Positions 1 through 5,846 of a DNA stretch of 5,846 nt are shown piece by piece (within the stretch, counting starts at the first letter, position 1; every line of letters begins with the position of its first letter). The DNA is from Arenicella sp. (GTDB taxonomy: Bacteria > Pseudomonadota > Gammaproteobacteria > Arenicellales > Arenicellaceae). The stretch is taken from assembly GCA_023299895.1 (NCBI GenBank), contig JALZWI010000265.1, positions 1 through 5,846 on the forward strand, given 5' to 3'. Below the pieces are notes generated by a model, which saw only the letters and a program-made list of their open reading frames with translations, made no database searches and had not been told where the DNA came from. A program made the translations under genes and the position numbers.

Positions 1-332
1 GAAGGAACCGCTTTAACGTTATTCGAAATAGGTTGGTAAATTGATGGAATAAAACTCCGGGCGCCGCTGTTGGTAAAGTCTTGATAATCATAATTATCAC
101 CACCAACTAACAAGATATGTCGTGTGCCACGATTTTCATAGGCATCGCTTATATACGACTTAATCGCATAGGCATCAACCACACCACCTGAATACGCTGC
201 GTAGATTGTCTCAACGTCAACGATATCAACACTGCCATACTGACCAGACACTTCAGCCGCATAACCCTCTAACGACTGTGAGTCCGTGTTAATGAAATCT
301 GAGTGCGCAATAATAATAAAGTTTGCCGTACT
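1..332 (-). other. Start of C25 cysteine peptidase catalytic domain, truncated by the window edge (residues 1839-1948)
   Basis: The sequence 'STANFIIIAHSDFI' fits the C25 opening strand (x-(Y/F)-(L/I)-I-I-x-H-x-D-F). It is followed by 'YGSVDIVDVETIYAAYSGGV' (V-x-D-V-E-x-I-Y-x-x-(F/Y)-S-x-G). Next is 'VDAYAIKSYISDAYENRG', the usual D-x-x-A-I-x-x-(F/Y)-I/L-x-x-A-Y helix, and 'RHILLVGGDNYDYQDF' corresponds to the L-L-V-G-D-x-x-Y-D strand-loop. The remaining visible part, 'SFIPSIYQP', fits the (F/Y)-(V/I)-P strand. The catalytic His and Cys of the family come later and are not in the window, so activity cannot be judged. The match over 110 residues makes the family assignment good. Confidence 0.8.
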
Positions 333-3300
333 TGATGCCATATTGCTGCCATCAACCGCTGCGTTGATTGCAGGTGTTTTCAAACCAGCATTCGTCGCCA
401 CAAAATAACTATTACTCGAATTCGCTTCACCGGAAAAATAGATACAGCCTACAGTGCATTGACCACTGCCGCGCTCAGTCATATACGAAGCCGTGCCATC
501 TTGCGCCAAACGTACAACAAACGCATCGTTTGTATTGAGGTTGGATACGCGAAACTTACTCCACGACGACTCAAACACCAATGCATTTTGTTGCGCATCA
601 AAGGTTCGCGGGTATCGTAAGGTTACATGGTCTAAACGAATCAAATCAAATTGAAAGCCATTATCGTTCGCCACCTTGATGTCGATCACATTATCACCTT
701 CATTAATACTCGCTAAAGGCGCACGCTCGACGTTGTGACTTAAACCATCAAAACTGATGTCTTCCAAGCTCTCGCCATTTAACTCTAGCGACACATGATG
801 ATCAGGATTCGTTACACCATTACCAGGTAAGGCCGAACCACCCCATAAACTAACTTCTAATTCAGGGTTTTGTGTTGCTTGTCGTTCTAACTGAACACCA
901 AAGCCACTGCTAAAACTTAGCGGTGCCACATAACCATCAACGTTCAGAGTCACTCTCTTTTGCACGGGAGAATTAATTGCATTCAAGGCATCTGCAAACC
1001 ACGAATCTTCTTCTTCAGGCGACAAGTAACTGTACGTGTTTTGTGGTGCATAGGTCGCTTCTGCTAAGTAGCTGTAAGCTAAGGCAATGTTATCGTCTGG
1101 TAACGCCTGAGGATCAAGATCAATGCCCAAACTACCTTCGTCTAATACTAAGGTGTATTTGTTCACACCTGAATACAAAGTATCTAGACCACGCGCCGGA
1201 AATACCAATACGGTATTACTGGTAAATACGGTTCCGCTGTTTTGAATCTTATCCATTGGCCATAACACACTTGCTTCTTCTAGGCCAAGACGACTGAGTT
1301 CAACGCCACGCAAATCTAGCCCAGTTGCAACTAAGTCTTGATGCGACACGCTATATAAGCCCGCCGACTCAACTTCAAAACTGACCAGGTCAACGGCGTG
1401 AGCGCTCGGCATGATCGCGCTCAACAACGCAACAGCGACCGACTGTAAAAAGCCACCAGAGCGCTTTTGCTCAGACAATCGATCTTGCAATTGCTGACGA
1501 CGTTGCTGCTCACGCTGCTCTTGTTTGGAGTCACTCTCTTGTTGAATGCGTTCCCACTCAATCTCTTTTGGCGTCACATTTATGCCTTCACTAGTATTAA
1601 GTTTAAACGGCCCATGTCGAAGCTCAACCCCGGTCACACTCACATCAATCAACATATACTCTTCTCCTACTCGTTCAGAATTATATTCATAGTTTTGTGG
1701 CGACGTTGAATCACCTTGCGACTCAATCAAGCCAGCATTGACAGGCAACCAATCACCAGACTCACCTCTAACTAAAATATTAAAGCCTGCATTAGCAACT
1801 TCAGTTACCGTCTGCCATTCAATCAATGCCGAACCATTCAAATTATCGGTAATATTAATCCAACCTAAAGTAATCGGCGTAGTGCCATTAAGGCCTAATG
1901 AGAATGGAGTTGGTGATTGAATGTCCTCACCCGGCGCTTGCTCTGACGCGACTGCCCCATTCTCAGAATTATCTTCAACAGGCGCTCCAGATGGATCAGT
2001 ACCACTTACAACCGCGGTATTATTAAACGGACCAAAATAAACGTCTGGCGTAAATACAAAGGTTAAACTGAGGTCGGTAACACTACCCACTGGATAGACA
2101 TCAGCGCCGGTCAACATATCATTCACACCGGTACCGGTGTAGGCCGGGTTCGGCGTTAATACCGTACCTGAAACATAACTCACCACGGCGTTCGACGCAC
2201 TACCACCGTTGGGGTTCGGGTTATTAATCATCGCCGTTAAATCATCGACCACTTGCAGATCGGTAATATCAACATTGCCGTCGTTCTCAACAACAAAGTT
2301 ATAGGTAACTTGGAATGTCCCATCACCTAAATTCACCGGCTGTCCAGCTAACGATTTACCAATTATCACGCTTGAATCCAACACTGGCAATACCACTGGA
2401 GTTGGTACTCCTGGGCCGCCAGCACCATCAGTCGGATCGCTACCGTCATTAGAAGCGTCTACCACTGCATTACCTGCTGGGTCAGTACCACCGGCCGTAG
2501 CAGTATTGTTCAGTGTCTCGCCCGCTGCTGCTGGGTTTAATTTGACCGTAAACGTTACTTCGATACTATCGCCGACACCTAAAGTGCTTAGTGTACCGTC
2601 AAACAAATTATCATCTAAGGCAGCACTACCTGCGTATGCCGCGTTTCCAGTAGGCGGCACCAATACAGTACCAGCTTCATCTATAACCGGAACAACCACT
2701 GGCGCAACTATTATACCGTCAGTCGCAACCGTACTAGGCGAACCGGTAAAGAAAGCGGCGGTAAACTGCGCTTCCAGATCATCGACCAACGTTATATCAG
2801 TCAAATCGACGTTACCAGTGTTTTGTACCAGCAATGTGTAAGGAACATCATAGGTACCATCGGAATTTAACGTCGGTGTACCAGCTGCTTTACTAACGCC
2901 TAACTCAGGCTCTAATAAAGGCAGTGCAATTGGTGTTGGCACGCCTGGGCCACCAGCACCATCAGTCGGGTCGCTGCCGTCATTAGATTGGTCTACCACT
3001 TCATTACCTGCTGGGTCAGTACCACCGGCCATCGCAGTGTTGTTCAGTGTCTCGCCCGCTGCTGCTGGGTTTAATTTCACTGTAAACGTTATTTGAATAC
3101 TATCGCCGACACCTAGAGTGCTCGCCACAGCAGCATCGAACAAAGCATCATCAATGGCACTGCCTGCGTAAGCAATGTTTCCAGCAGGCAGAACCACATC
3201 CGTACCTGGCGCATCATTAACCAGAGTCACCACTGGCTCAGCTATTATGCCGCCAGTCAGATCCGCGACATCTGATCCTGTAAATAAATCCACGCCAAAT

Positions 3301-5846
3301 TGCAGCTCCAGATCATCGGCCAGCGTGATATCAGTCAAATCAACGTTACCAGTGTTTTGTACCAGCAATGTGTAAGGAACATCATAGGTACCATCGGAAT
3401 TTAACGTCGGCACACCCGCTGCTTTACTAACGCCTAACTCAGGCTCCAATAGAGGCAGATCAATTATTGTTGGCACGCCTGGGCCACCGGCACCATCAGC
3501 CGCATCCCTACCGTCATTTGATAAATCTTCCGCTATCGTCCCAAGCGGGTCTGTACCTGACGCTGCGGCGCTATTTACAAGTGACTCGCCTGCAGCCGCT
3601 GGGTTTAATCTCAGAGTAAACGTGACTTGAATACTGTCGCCAACACCCAACGTGCTTGGTGCTGCAGTAAACAAATTATCATCTGTGGCGTTACCTGCAA
3701 AAGCCGTGTTCCCAACAGGCAGAAATATGTCCGTACCAGGTGCATCCAGTAAAGTAGTAACCACTGGCGCAACTATTATACCGCCAGTCGTAACCGTACT
3801 GTCCGACCCAGTAAAGAAAGCAGCGGTAAATTGCGTTTCGATATCATCGCTTAGCGCTATACCAGTCAAATCAACATTACCGGTGTTTTGTACCAATAAT
3901 GTGTAAGGCACATCAAAGGTACCATCGTCATTTAACGTCGGTACGCCAGCTGCCTTACTCACACCTATCTCAGGCGCAGGCACTATAAAACCAAAATCGA
4001 TGGTGCGATTGCCATTGATGTCTTCCAAACTACCTGAAACACCATCTAGGGCATCTCCTGCCTCGGCATCGGTCTCGACCGGTTCCAAATCAGGGGCTAG
4101 TGTAAATACACCACTTTGATACGTATTAGGACTAATTAGAAGAGCAATGTTTGAATCGTTCTCAGTGTCATCGTTGTCGAGCGGATTTTGAATTGGCGTT
4201 GGCAAATACGCTGGAGCAGTCAATGGTGTTGGTGGCGTTACGACCACTACATAATCACCAGAAGGAAGGTTTATAAATTCATACACACCAAGAAGATCCG
4301 TCATTGTTTGTGCCACTGGCAGACCAAACACGTCCGTCGCTTGAACAAACGCGCCTGTACCATCATCAACTAATAAATCAACCAAAGCGCCAGGGATAAC
4401 TGGCTCACCTGTGTCTTGCAGACCATTAATATTAGCGTCCTCCCAAACATAGCTACCAATGCTTTGCGGGCAAGCTACCTGCACCGAAACGTCGTTGGAA
4501 CGAATCGGCAAAAAGATCTCGTCTGAGCGCAAGCCAAAGGTATTGGTCCAAAGATCACCACAGGCACTGTTTTCATTGCCTAAAGTGAGTGACAACGTGG
4601 CTGTATCACCTGGCAACAAACCAGCACCGCCAGAAATTTCGCCGTATACCGCAGTCACATCGGCTGGGGTCGCTGGACATGCGCCAGGCCCACTCACAAC
4701 ATTACCATTAACACCGTCACACCAAGTATTAGCTAAACCTGCGAACGACAAAGCAGGGTCTCGAGAGACCGTATCTGGCGCGTCACCGGTTACCAACACT
4801 CTTAACGCAGAATTAGCAGGAATAGTAGTGGCTGTTAAACTATCAAATAAAACATCGCCAACAAACGCTGATTCAGGCGTACGGCCGTCACCGACTGTTG
4901 GTGGTCTAGAGCTGCCTAATTGGTTAACGCTCGTATCTGACGTTTCTTCAGTACTAGGACCGTCAGGTATGTGCGGAAATACATCAATAAACTCTAATCG
5001 AGTCAATGCGGTATTGCCTTCGTTTTCAACCGTTAGGTCGAAACTCATGCTTTCATCTATATTGATCAACGAACAACGTTCTTGCCATTCTGCAAGCGTG
5101 CCAGTAAAGCCAGCAGGAATAATCTCGCACATGCCTCGCAATGGCGCAACTGCCTTAACAATCACACTTTCATCGGCAGGCAATGGCAAGAACGACCTTG
5201 CACTGTTTGTCCGAACTTTTGGCGCATCCGCGATTTGATCAGGAAATGAGAATTCTCCCGCCACAGGATCCCAAGCACCCAGCGCGCTAGAATCTAGTCT
5301 TGCTGTATTAGTAATTACCGTAGGTGTATCTGCATCCGCAATGGCACCGACGACCACTACCTCAAATCTGATTTCATCAGACCAACCACCCGGTAATCCC
5401 GAGGGCAAAGGCCCGGTATCGACTAGCGGATTTAGCTCGGAAAATTGGCAAGTAATTGTGCCAGAACCCGTTGTCGGTGTACAAGTCGCTCCAGGTGAAC
5501 TTGGCAGTTGAGTAAATTGCACAAACTCATAATTAGGTGGCAAATTATCCGACAGTCTGACGTTAGTCAGTGCTTCACTGCCAGAACCCACAACACTAGG
5601 GGTTATGATGAACTCTACTATGTCACCATTGTCGGCGATATCAGCGAGGCCATCTCTGTTGACTTTAGAGAGTCCGAGGTTGGCCTCTACAATTACAATA
5701 ACGGCACCCGAAGAATTTAAAAAAGTCGTTACTCCGGCAGCCGATAAGTTAGTACGAGTTGCAGAGCGGTTATCCCACTCCACCGCGTCATTGGTGTCGA
5801 AAGAGTCAGAACCGCCGTCAATAAATGTGTTATTACAATAGCCTGT
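1..5846 (-). CDS. Giant multidomain surface/secreted protein: DUF11 and SdrD-B stalk fused to a C25 (gingipain-type) cysteine peptidase, partial at both ends
   Basis: One reading frame is open across the entire minus strand: 1948 complete codons from 5846 to 3, plus two bases of the next codon, with no stop. It has neither a start nor a stop here. The order is: DUF11-like regions, SdrD-B-like domain, four tandem DUF11-type repeats, FN3-like domain, Gln/Glu/Arg coiled coil, signal-peptide-like helix, C25 pro region, and the start of the C25 catalytic domain. The composition (rich in Asp, Gly, Thr, Val and Asn, few Lys, cysteine only near the two ends) is typical of exported bacterial proteins. 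DUF11 and SdrD-B modules are known from surface stalks, and C25 peptidases are secreted endopeptidases that usually carry a propeptide. I infer a stalked or tethered extracellular protease. The substrate, the export route and the anchoring are not visible. The frame is certain; the protease assignment rests on the last ~460 residues. Confidence 0.93.
333..1394 (-). other. C25 (gingipain-type) N-terminal/pro region (residues 1485-1838)
   Basis: It starts 'VDLVSFEVESAGLYSVSHQD' and runs through 'LDTLYSGVNKYTLVLDEG', matching the usual N-terminal part of bacterial C25 proteins (a 'G-x-Y-x-(V/I)-x-x-x-D-L' opening and a 'D-T-x-Y-x-x-x-N-x-Y' step). A middle segment 'YSYLSPEEEDSWFADALNAI' has the E/D-x-x-W-(F/Y) feature often seen before the beta-sandwich. 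Near the end, two cysteines at residues 1797 and 1801 (QCTVGC) lie close together. In gingipains the propeptide assists folding and inhibits the enzyme until it is cleaved. Here the region directly follows the Ala-His-Ala site, as expected if protease maturation starts there. Confidence 0.72.
606..965 (-). other. Beta-sandwich subdomain inside the C25 pro region (residues 1628-1747)
   Basis: The segment begins 'VQKRVTLNVDGYVAPLSFSS' and contains 'LEVSLWGGSALPG', 'HHVSLELNGESLEDISFDG' and 'INEGDNVIDIKVANDNG'. It ends 'FDLIRLDHVTLRYPR'. The order (lWG, H-H-V-x-(L/V)-x-L-N-G, x-x-W/F-D-G, L/I-x-x-G-x-N-x-(V/I), D-x-(I/V)-x-L-D-x-(V/F)-x-(V/L)-x-Y-P) is the recurrent jelly-roll-like module before C25 catalytic domains in non-Porphyromonas proteins. 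That recognition comes from remembered family patterns and not from a search. Confidence 0.6.
1395..1466 (-). other. Internal signal-peptide-like hydrophobic segment ending in Ala-His-Ala (residues 1461-1484)
   Basis: Lys-Arg, then Ser-Gly-Gly, are followed by 'FLQSVAVALLSAIMPSAHA' and then 'VDLVSFEVE', where the C25 pro region starts. This has the three parts of a Sec signal peptide: a basic n-region, a hydrophobic core of about 14 residues, and a helix-breaking Pro before an A-x-A site that fits signal peptidase I. Yet it sits more than 1460 residues into the protein. There is no ATG close upstream. The nearest in-frame ATG is at 1655-1653, and a TTG at 1478-1476 has no evident Shine-Dalgarno sequence. 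It could be a processing site between stalk and protease, a membrane anchor, or a relic of a fused secreted protease. The sequence is clear; its function is inference. Confidence 0.6.
1461..1565 (-). other. Gln/Glu/Arg-rich predicted coiled coil (residues 1428-1462)
   Basis: After a short linker (NTSEGINVTPK) the protein switches to a highly charged, Gln-rich helix. It starts 'EIEWERIQQESDSKQEQREQ' and continues 'QRRQQLQDRLSEQKR'. There is no Gly or Pro in 35 residues. The composition contrasts sharply with the beta-rich, Gly/Thr/Val-rich sequence on both sides, so a helix or short coiled coil is likely. Heptads are imperfect, with few hydrophobic core positions (I, L, L). It ends directly at the hydrophobic segment. 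Arg and Lys crowd its C-terminal end, next to the hydrophobic core. Confidence 0.65.
1599..1922 (-). other. FN3-like domain preceding the protease half (residues 1309-1416)
   Basis: The segment contains 'SALIEWQTVTEVANAGFNIL', then 'GDWLPVNAGLIESQGDST' and 'YMLIDVSVTGVELRHGPF'. This is the pattern of a fibronectin-III-like beta-sandwich common in bacterial extracellular proteins: a strand ending in x-W-x-T-x-x-E-x-x-N-x-G-F-x-(I/V/L), a 'W-x-x-(V/L)-N' step, then a Y-x-(L/I)-x-D-V-x-x-x-G strand. It links the DUF11 stalk to the coiled coil. The first ~20 residues (IQSPTPFSLGLNG) look like a flexible lead-in. I assign it from the motif pattern only. The role is probably as a spacer, or in presenting the peptidase. 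Confidence 0.6.
1926..2381 (-). repeat. Diverged terminal DUF11-type repeat D (residues 1156-1307)
   Basis: Fourth copy, in register with the others but much diverged. It opens 'LDSSVIIGKSLAGQPVNLGD' in place of LEPELGVSKAAG. It keeps 'VENDGNVDITDLQVVDDL' (the N-x-G-N-V-D-x-T-D motif) and ends 'FGPFNNTAVVSGTDPSGAPV'. It is shorter than A-C and lacks the Asp/Gly/Pro linker, passing instead through an acidic stretch (EDNSENGAVASEQAPGED) into the FN3-like domain. Divergence of the last copy is common in repeat stalks, because end copies escape homogenisation. Confidence 0.78.
2382..2915 (-). repeat. Tandem DUF11-type repeat C (residues 978-1155)
   Basis: Third copy, opening 'LEPELGVSKAAGTPTLNSDG'. 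It shares ends with B, but its centre (QFTAAFFTGSPSTV, then GIIVAPVV) matches A. It closes with the linker 'SNDGSDPTDGAGGPGVPTP', the same as B. There are no cysteines, as in all four repeats. The spacing to copy D is again 534 bases. The structural role is inferred from the DUF11-type pattern (N-x-G-N-V-D-L-T strand motif and closing N-N-T-A strand). Confidence 0.85.
2916..3449 (-). repeat. Tandem DUF11-type repeat B (residues 800-977)
   Basis: Second copy, opening 'LEPELGVSKAAGVPTLNSDG'. Its first ~55 residues and its C-terminal part (NPAAAGETLNNTAMAGGTDP) are nearly identical to copy C. Its central block (QFGVDLFTGSDVADLTGG) differs strongly from A and C. The spacing to C is exactly 534 bases. 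DNA at 3343-3410 is identical to 2809-2876 in copy C (68 bases), which points to recent duplication or conversion between B and C. The linker to C is 'SNDGSDPTDGAGGPGVPTP'. Confidence 0.85.
3450..3983 (-). repeat. Tandem DUF11-type repeat A (residues 622-799)
   Basis: First of four tandem in-frame copies. It opens 'PEIGVSKAAGVPTLNDDG' and continues 'YTLLVQNTGNVDLTGIALSD'. It carries a central 'FTAAFFTGSDSTV' block and 'LGVGDSIQVTFTLRLNPAAA', and ends in an Asp/Gly-rich linker (SNDGRDAADGAGGPGVPT). The distance to the equivalent residue of copy B is 531 bases (177 residues), one codon shorter than the other spacings. The pattern fits the DUF11 beta-sandwich fold used as a surface stalk. Its central block resembles copy C more than its immediate neighbour B. 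Confidence 0.85.
3984..4463 (-). other. SdrD-B / Cna-B-like domain (residues 462-621)
   Basis: The domain opens with 'SIGSYVWEDANINGLQDTGE', a close match to the conserved start of SdrD-B domains (usually G-x-x-V-W-x-D-x-N-x-N-G-x-Q-D). It continues with 'IPGALVDLLVDDG', then 'TMTDLLGVYEFINLPSGDYV', which is the conserved 'T-D-x-x-G-x-Y-x-F-x-x-L-x-x-G-x-Y' element. It ends in 'NRTIDFGFIVP', the usual 'x-x-D-F-G-F' close. The Asp/Asn-rich opening loop is known in this family to bind calcium, which stiffens the stalk. This is the most confidently recognised module of the N-terminal half. It separates the cysteine-rich DUF11-like part from the regular cysteine-free repeats. Confidence 0.85.
4464..5222 (-). 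other. Divergent DUF11-like region with six cysteines (residues 209-461)
   Basis: This stretch keeps traces of the DUF11 pattern ('DESMSFDLTVENEGNTALTR' followed by 'LEFIDVFPHIPDG') but has long insertions and is not clearly one of the regular repeats. A second beta-rich half contains 'LLPGDTATLSLTLGNENS' and ends in 'VSVQVACP' just before the SdrD-B-like domain. Cysteines lie at residues 240, 258, 376, 390, 429 and 459, an even number with plausible near-neighbour pairs (240/258, 376/390, 429/459). That would suit disulfide stabilisation after export; the pairing is inference. No enzymatic motif was seen. It may be two adjacent beta-sandwich domains rather than one. Confidence 0.55.
5223..5846 (-). 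other. First visible DUF11-like domain, with upstream Cys-containing segment (residues 1-208)
   Basis: The segment begins inside a domain (TGYCNNTFIDGG), probably the tail of an earlier repeat cut by the window edge. From about residue 55 (ANLGLSKVNRDG) to residue 187 it follows the DUF11 pattern. There is a strand opening with 'LSKV', then 'DNGDIVEFIITP', then 'LTNVRLSDNLPPNYEFV', and a closing 'ITNTARLDSS'. Cysteines at residues 122 and 133 flank a short Thr/Gly stretch (CTPTTGSGTITC) and could form a local disulfide in an oxidising compartment. DUF11 modules are immunoglobulin-like beta-sandwiches found in tandem in bacterial and archaeal surface proteins. I infer a structural stalk role; no binding site is recognisable. 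Confidence 0.7.

Noticed and set aside
1395..1478. An independent start of a secreted protease at the TTG at 1478-1476, just upstream of the signal-peptide-like segment
   Set aside because: The spacing to the hydrophobic core would suit a signal peptide, but no purine-rich ribosome binding site precedes the TTG and the upstream frame is open without a break. I keep it only as a possible evolutionary origin.
977..1709. Plus-strand open frames at 977-1225 and 1467-1709, the second with a hydrophobic Leu-rich start resembling a membrane protein
   Set aside because: The Leu-rich stretch is the antisense reading of the Gln-rich coiled coil (the reverse complement of CAG/CAA/GAG codons gives CTG/TTG/CTC). 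Both frames are shadows of the minus-strand gene.
2125..2140. Perfect 16-base palindrome (acaccggtaccggtgt) as a possible operator or protein-binding site
   Set aside because: It lies inside the coding frame of repeat D, encodes Tyr-Thr-Gly-Thr-Gly-Val, and follows from alternating Thr and Gly codons. There is no promoter or gene boundary nearby.
2506..3906. Three similar plus-strand open frames (2506-2841, 3175-3375, 3652-3906) that could suggest a duplicated small gene family
   Set aside because: They are similar only because they are antisense to the three tandem DUF11-type repeats. Spacing follows the repeat period, and the minus-strand frame explains the conservation.
2382..3983. Tandem DNA repeats considered as a CRISPR-like array or non-coding satellite
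   Set aside because: The units are 531 and 534 bases, multiples of three, read through in one frame with domain-type conservation. There is no short-repeat and unique-spacer pattern.
4459..5238. A 259-codon open frame on the plus strand that could look like a gene
   Set aside because: It lies fully antisense to the continuous minus-strand frame, whose translation shows recognisable domains here. The plus-strand translation has no recognisable motif or domain, and I see no convincing Shine-Dalgarno sequence.

Overview
The whole window lies inside one very large protein-coding gene on the minus strand. Reading from position 5846 down to position 3 gives 1948 consecutive sense codons with no stop. 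Both window edges cut the gene, so its start codon, ribosome binding site, promoter, stop codon and terminator are all outside the window. There is no intergenic DNA, no RNA gene, no mobile element and no CRISPR array. Residue numbers below count from position 5846 as residue 1 of the visible part. They are not numbers of the full protein.

The visible protein is modular, in this order. Residues 1-208 (5846-5223) hold a cysteine-containing region with one DUF11-like beta-sandwich. Residues 209-461 (5222-4464) hold a second, more divergent DUF11-like region with six cysteines. Residues 462-621 (4463-3984) form an SdrD-B/Cna-B-like domain. Four tandem DUF11-type repeats of about 178 residues follow: A, B, C and a diverged D, at 3983-1926. 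Next come an FN3-like domain (1922-1599), a Gln/Glu/Arg-rich predicted coiled coil (1565-1461) and an internal hydrophobic segment that looks like a signal peptide ending in Ala-His-Ala (1466-1395). Last are a gingipain-type (family C25) N-terminal/pro region (1394-333) and the beginning of a C25 cysteine peptidase catalytic domain (332-1). The catalytic His and Cys expected for C25 would lie beyond the left edge and cannot be checked.

Taken together this looks like a giant exported surface or secreted protein: a long repetitive adhesin-like stalk attached N-terminally to a gingipain-like protease. The most unusual part is the junction. There a charged coiled coil and an export-signal-like helix sit in the middle of a protein whose upstream half also appears to be extracellular. 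The tandem repeats show a mosaic pattern (B and C nearly identical at their ends, A and C alike in the middle) that suggests recombination or gene conversion between copies.

The organism is probably a Gram-negative bacterium. A marine gammaproteobacterium is my guess, from the moderate GC content judged by eye and from this domain combination (DUF11 + SdrD-B + FN3-like + C25). That assignment is weak and rests on no database comparison.
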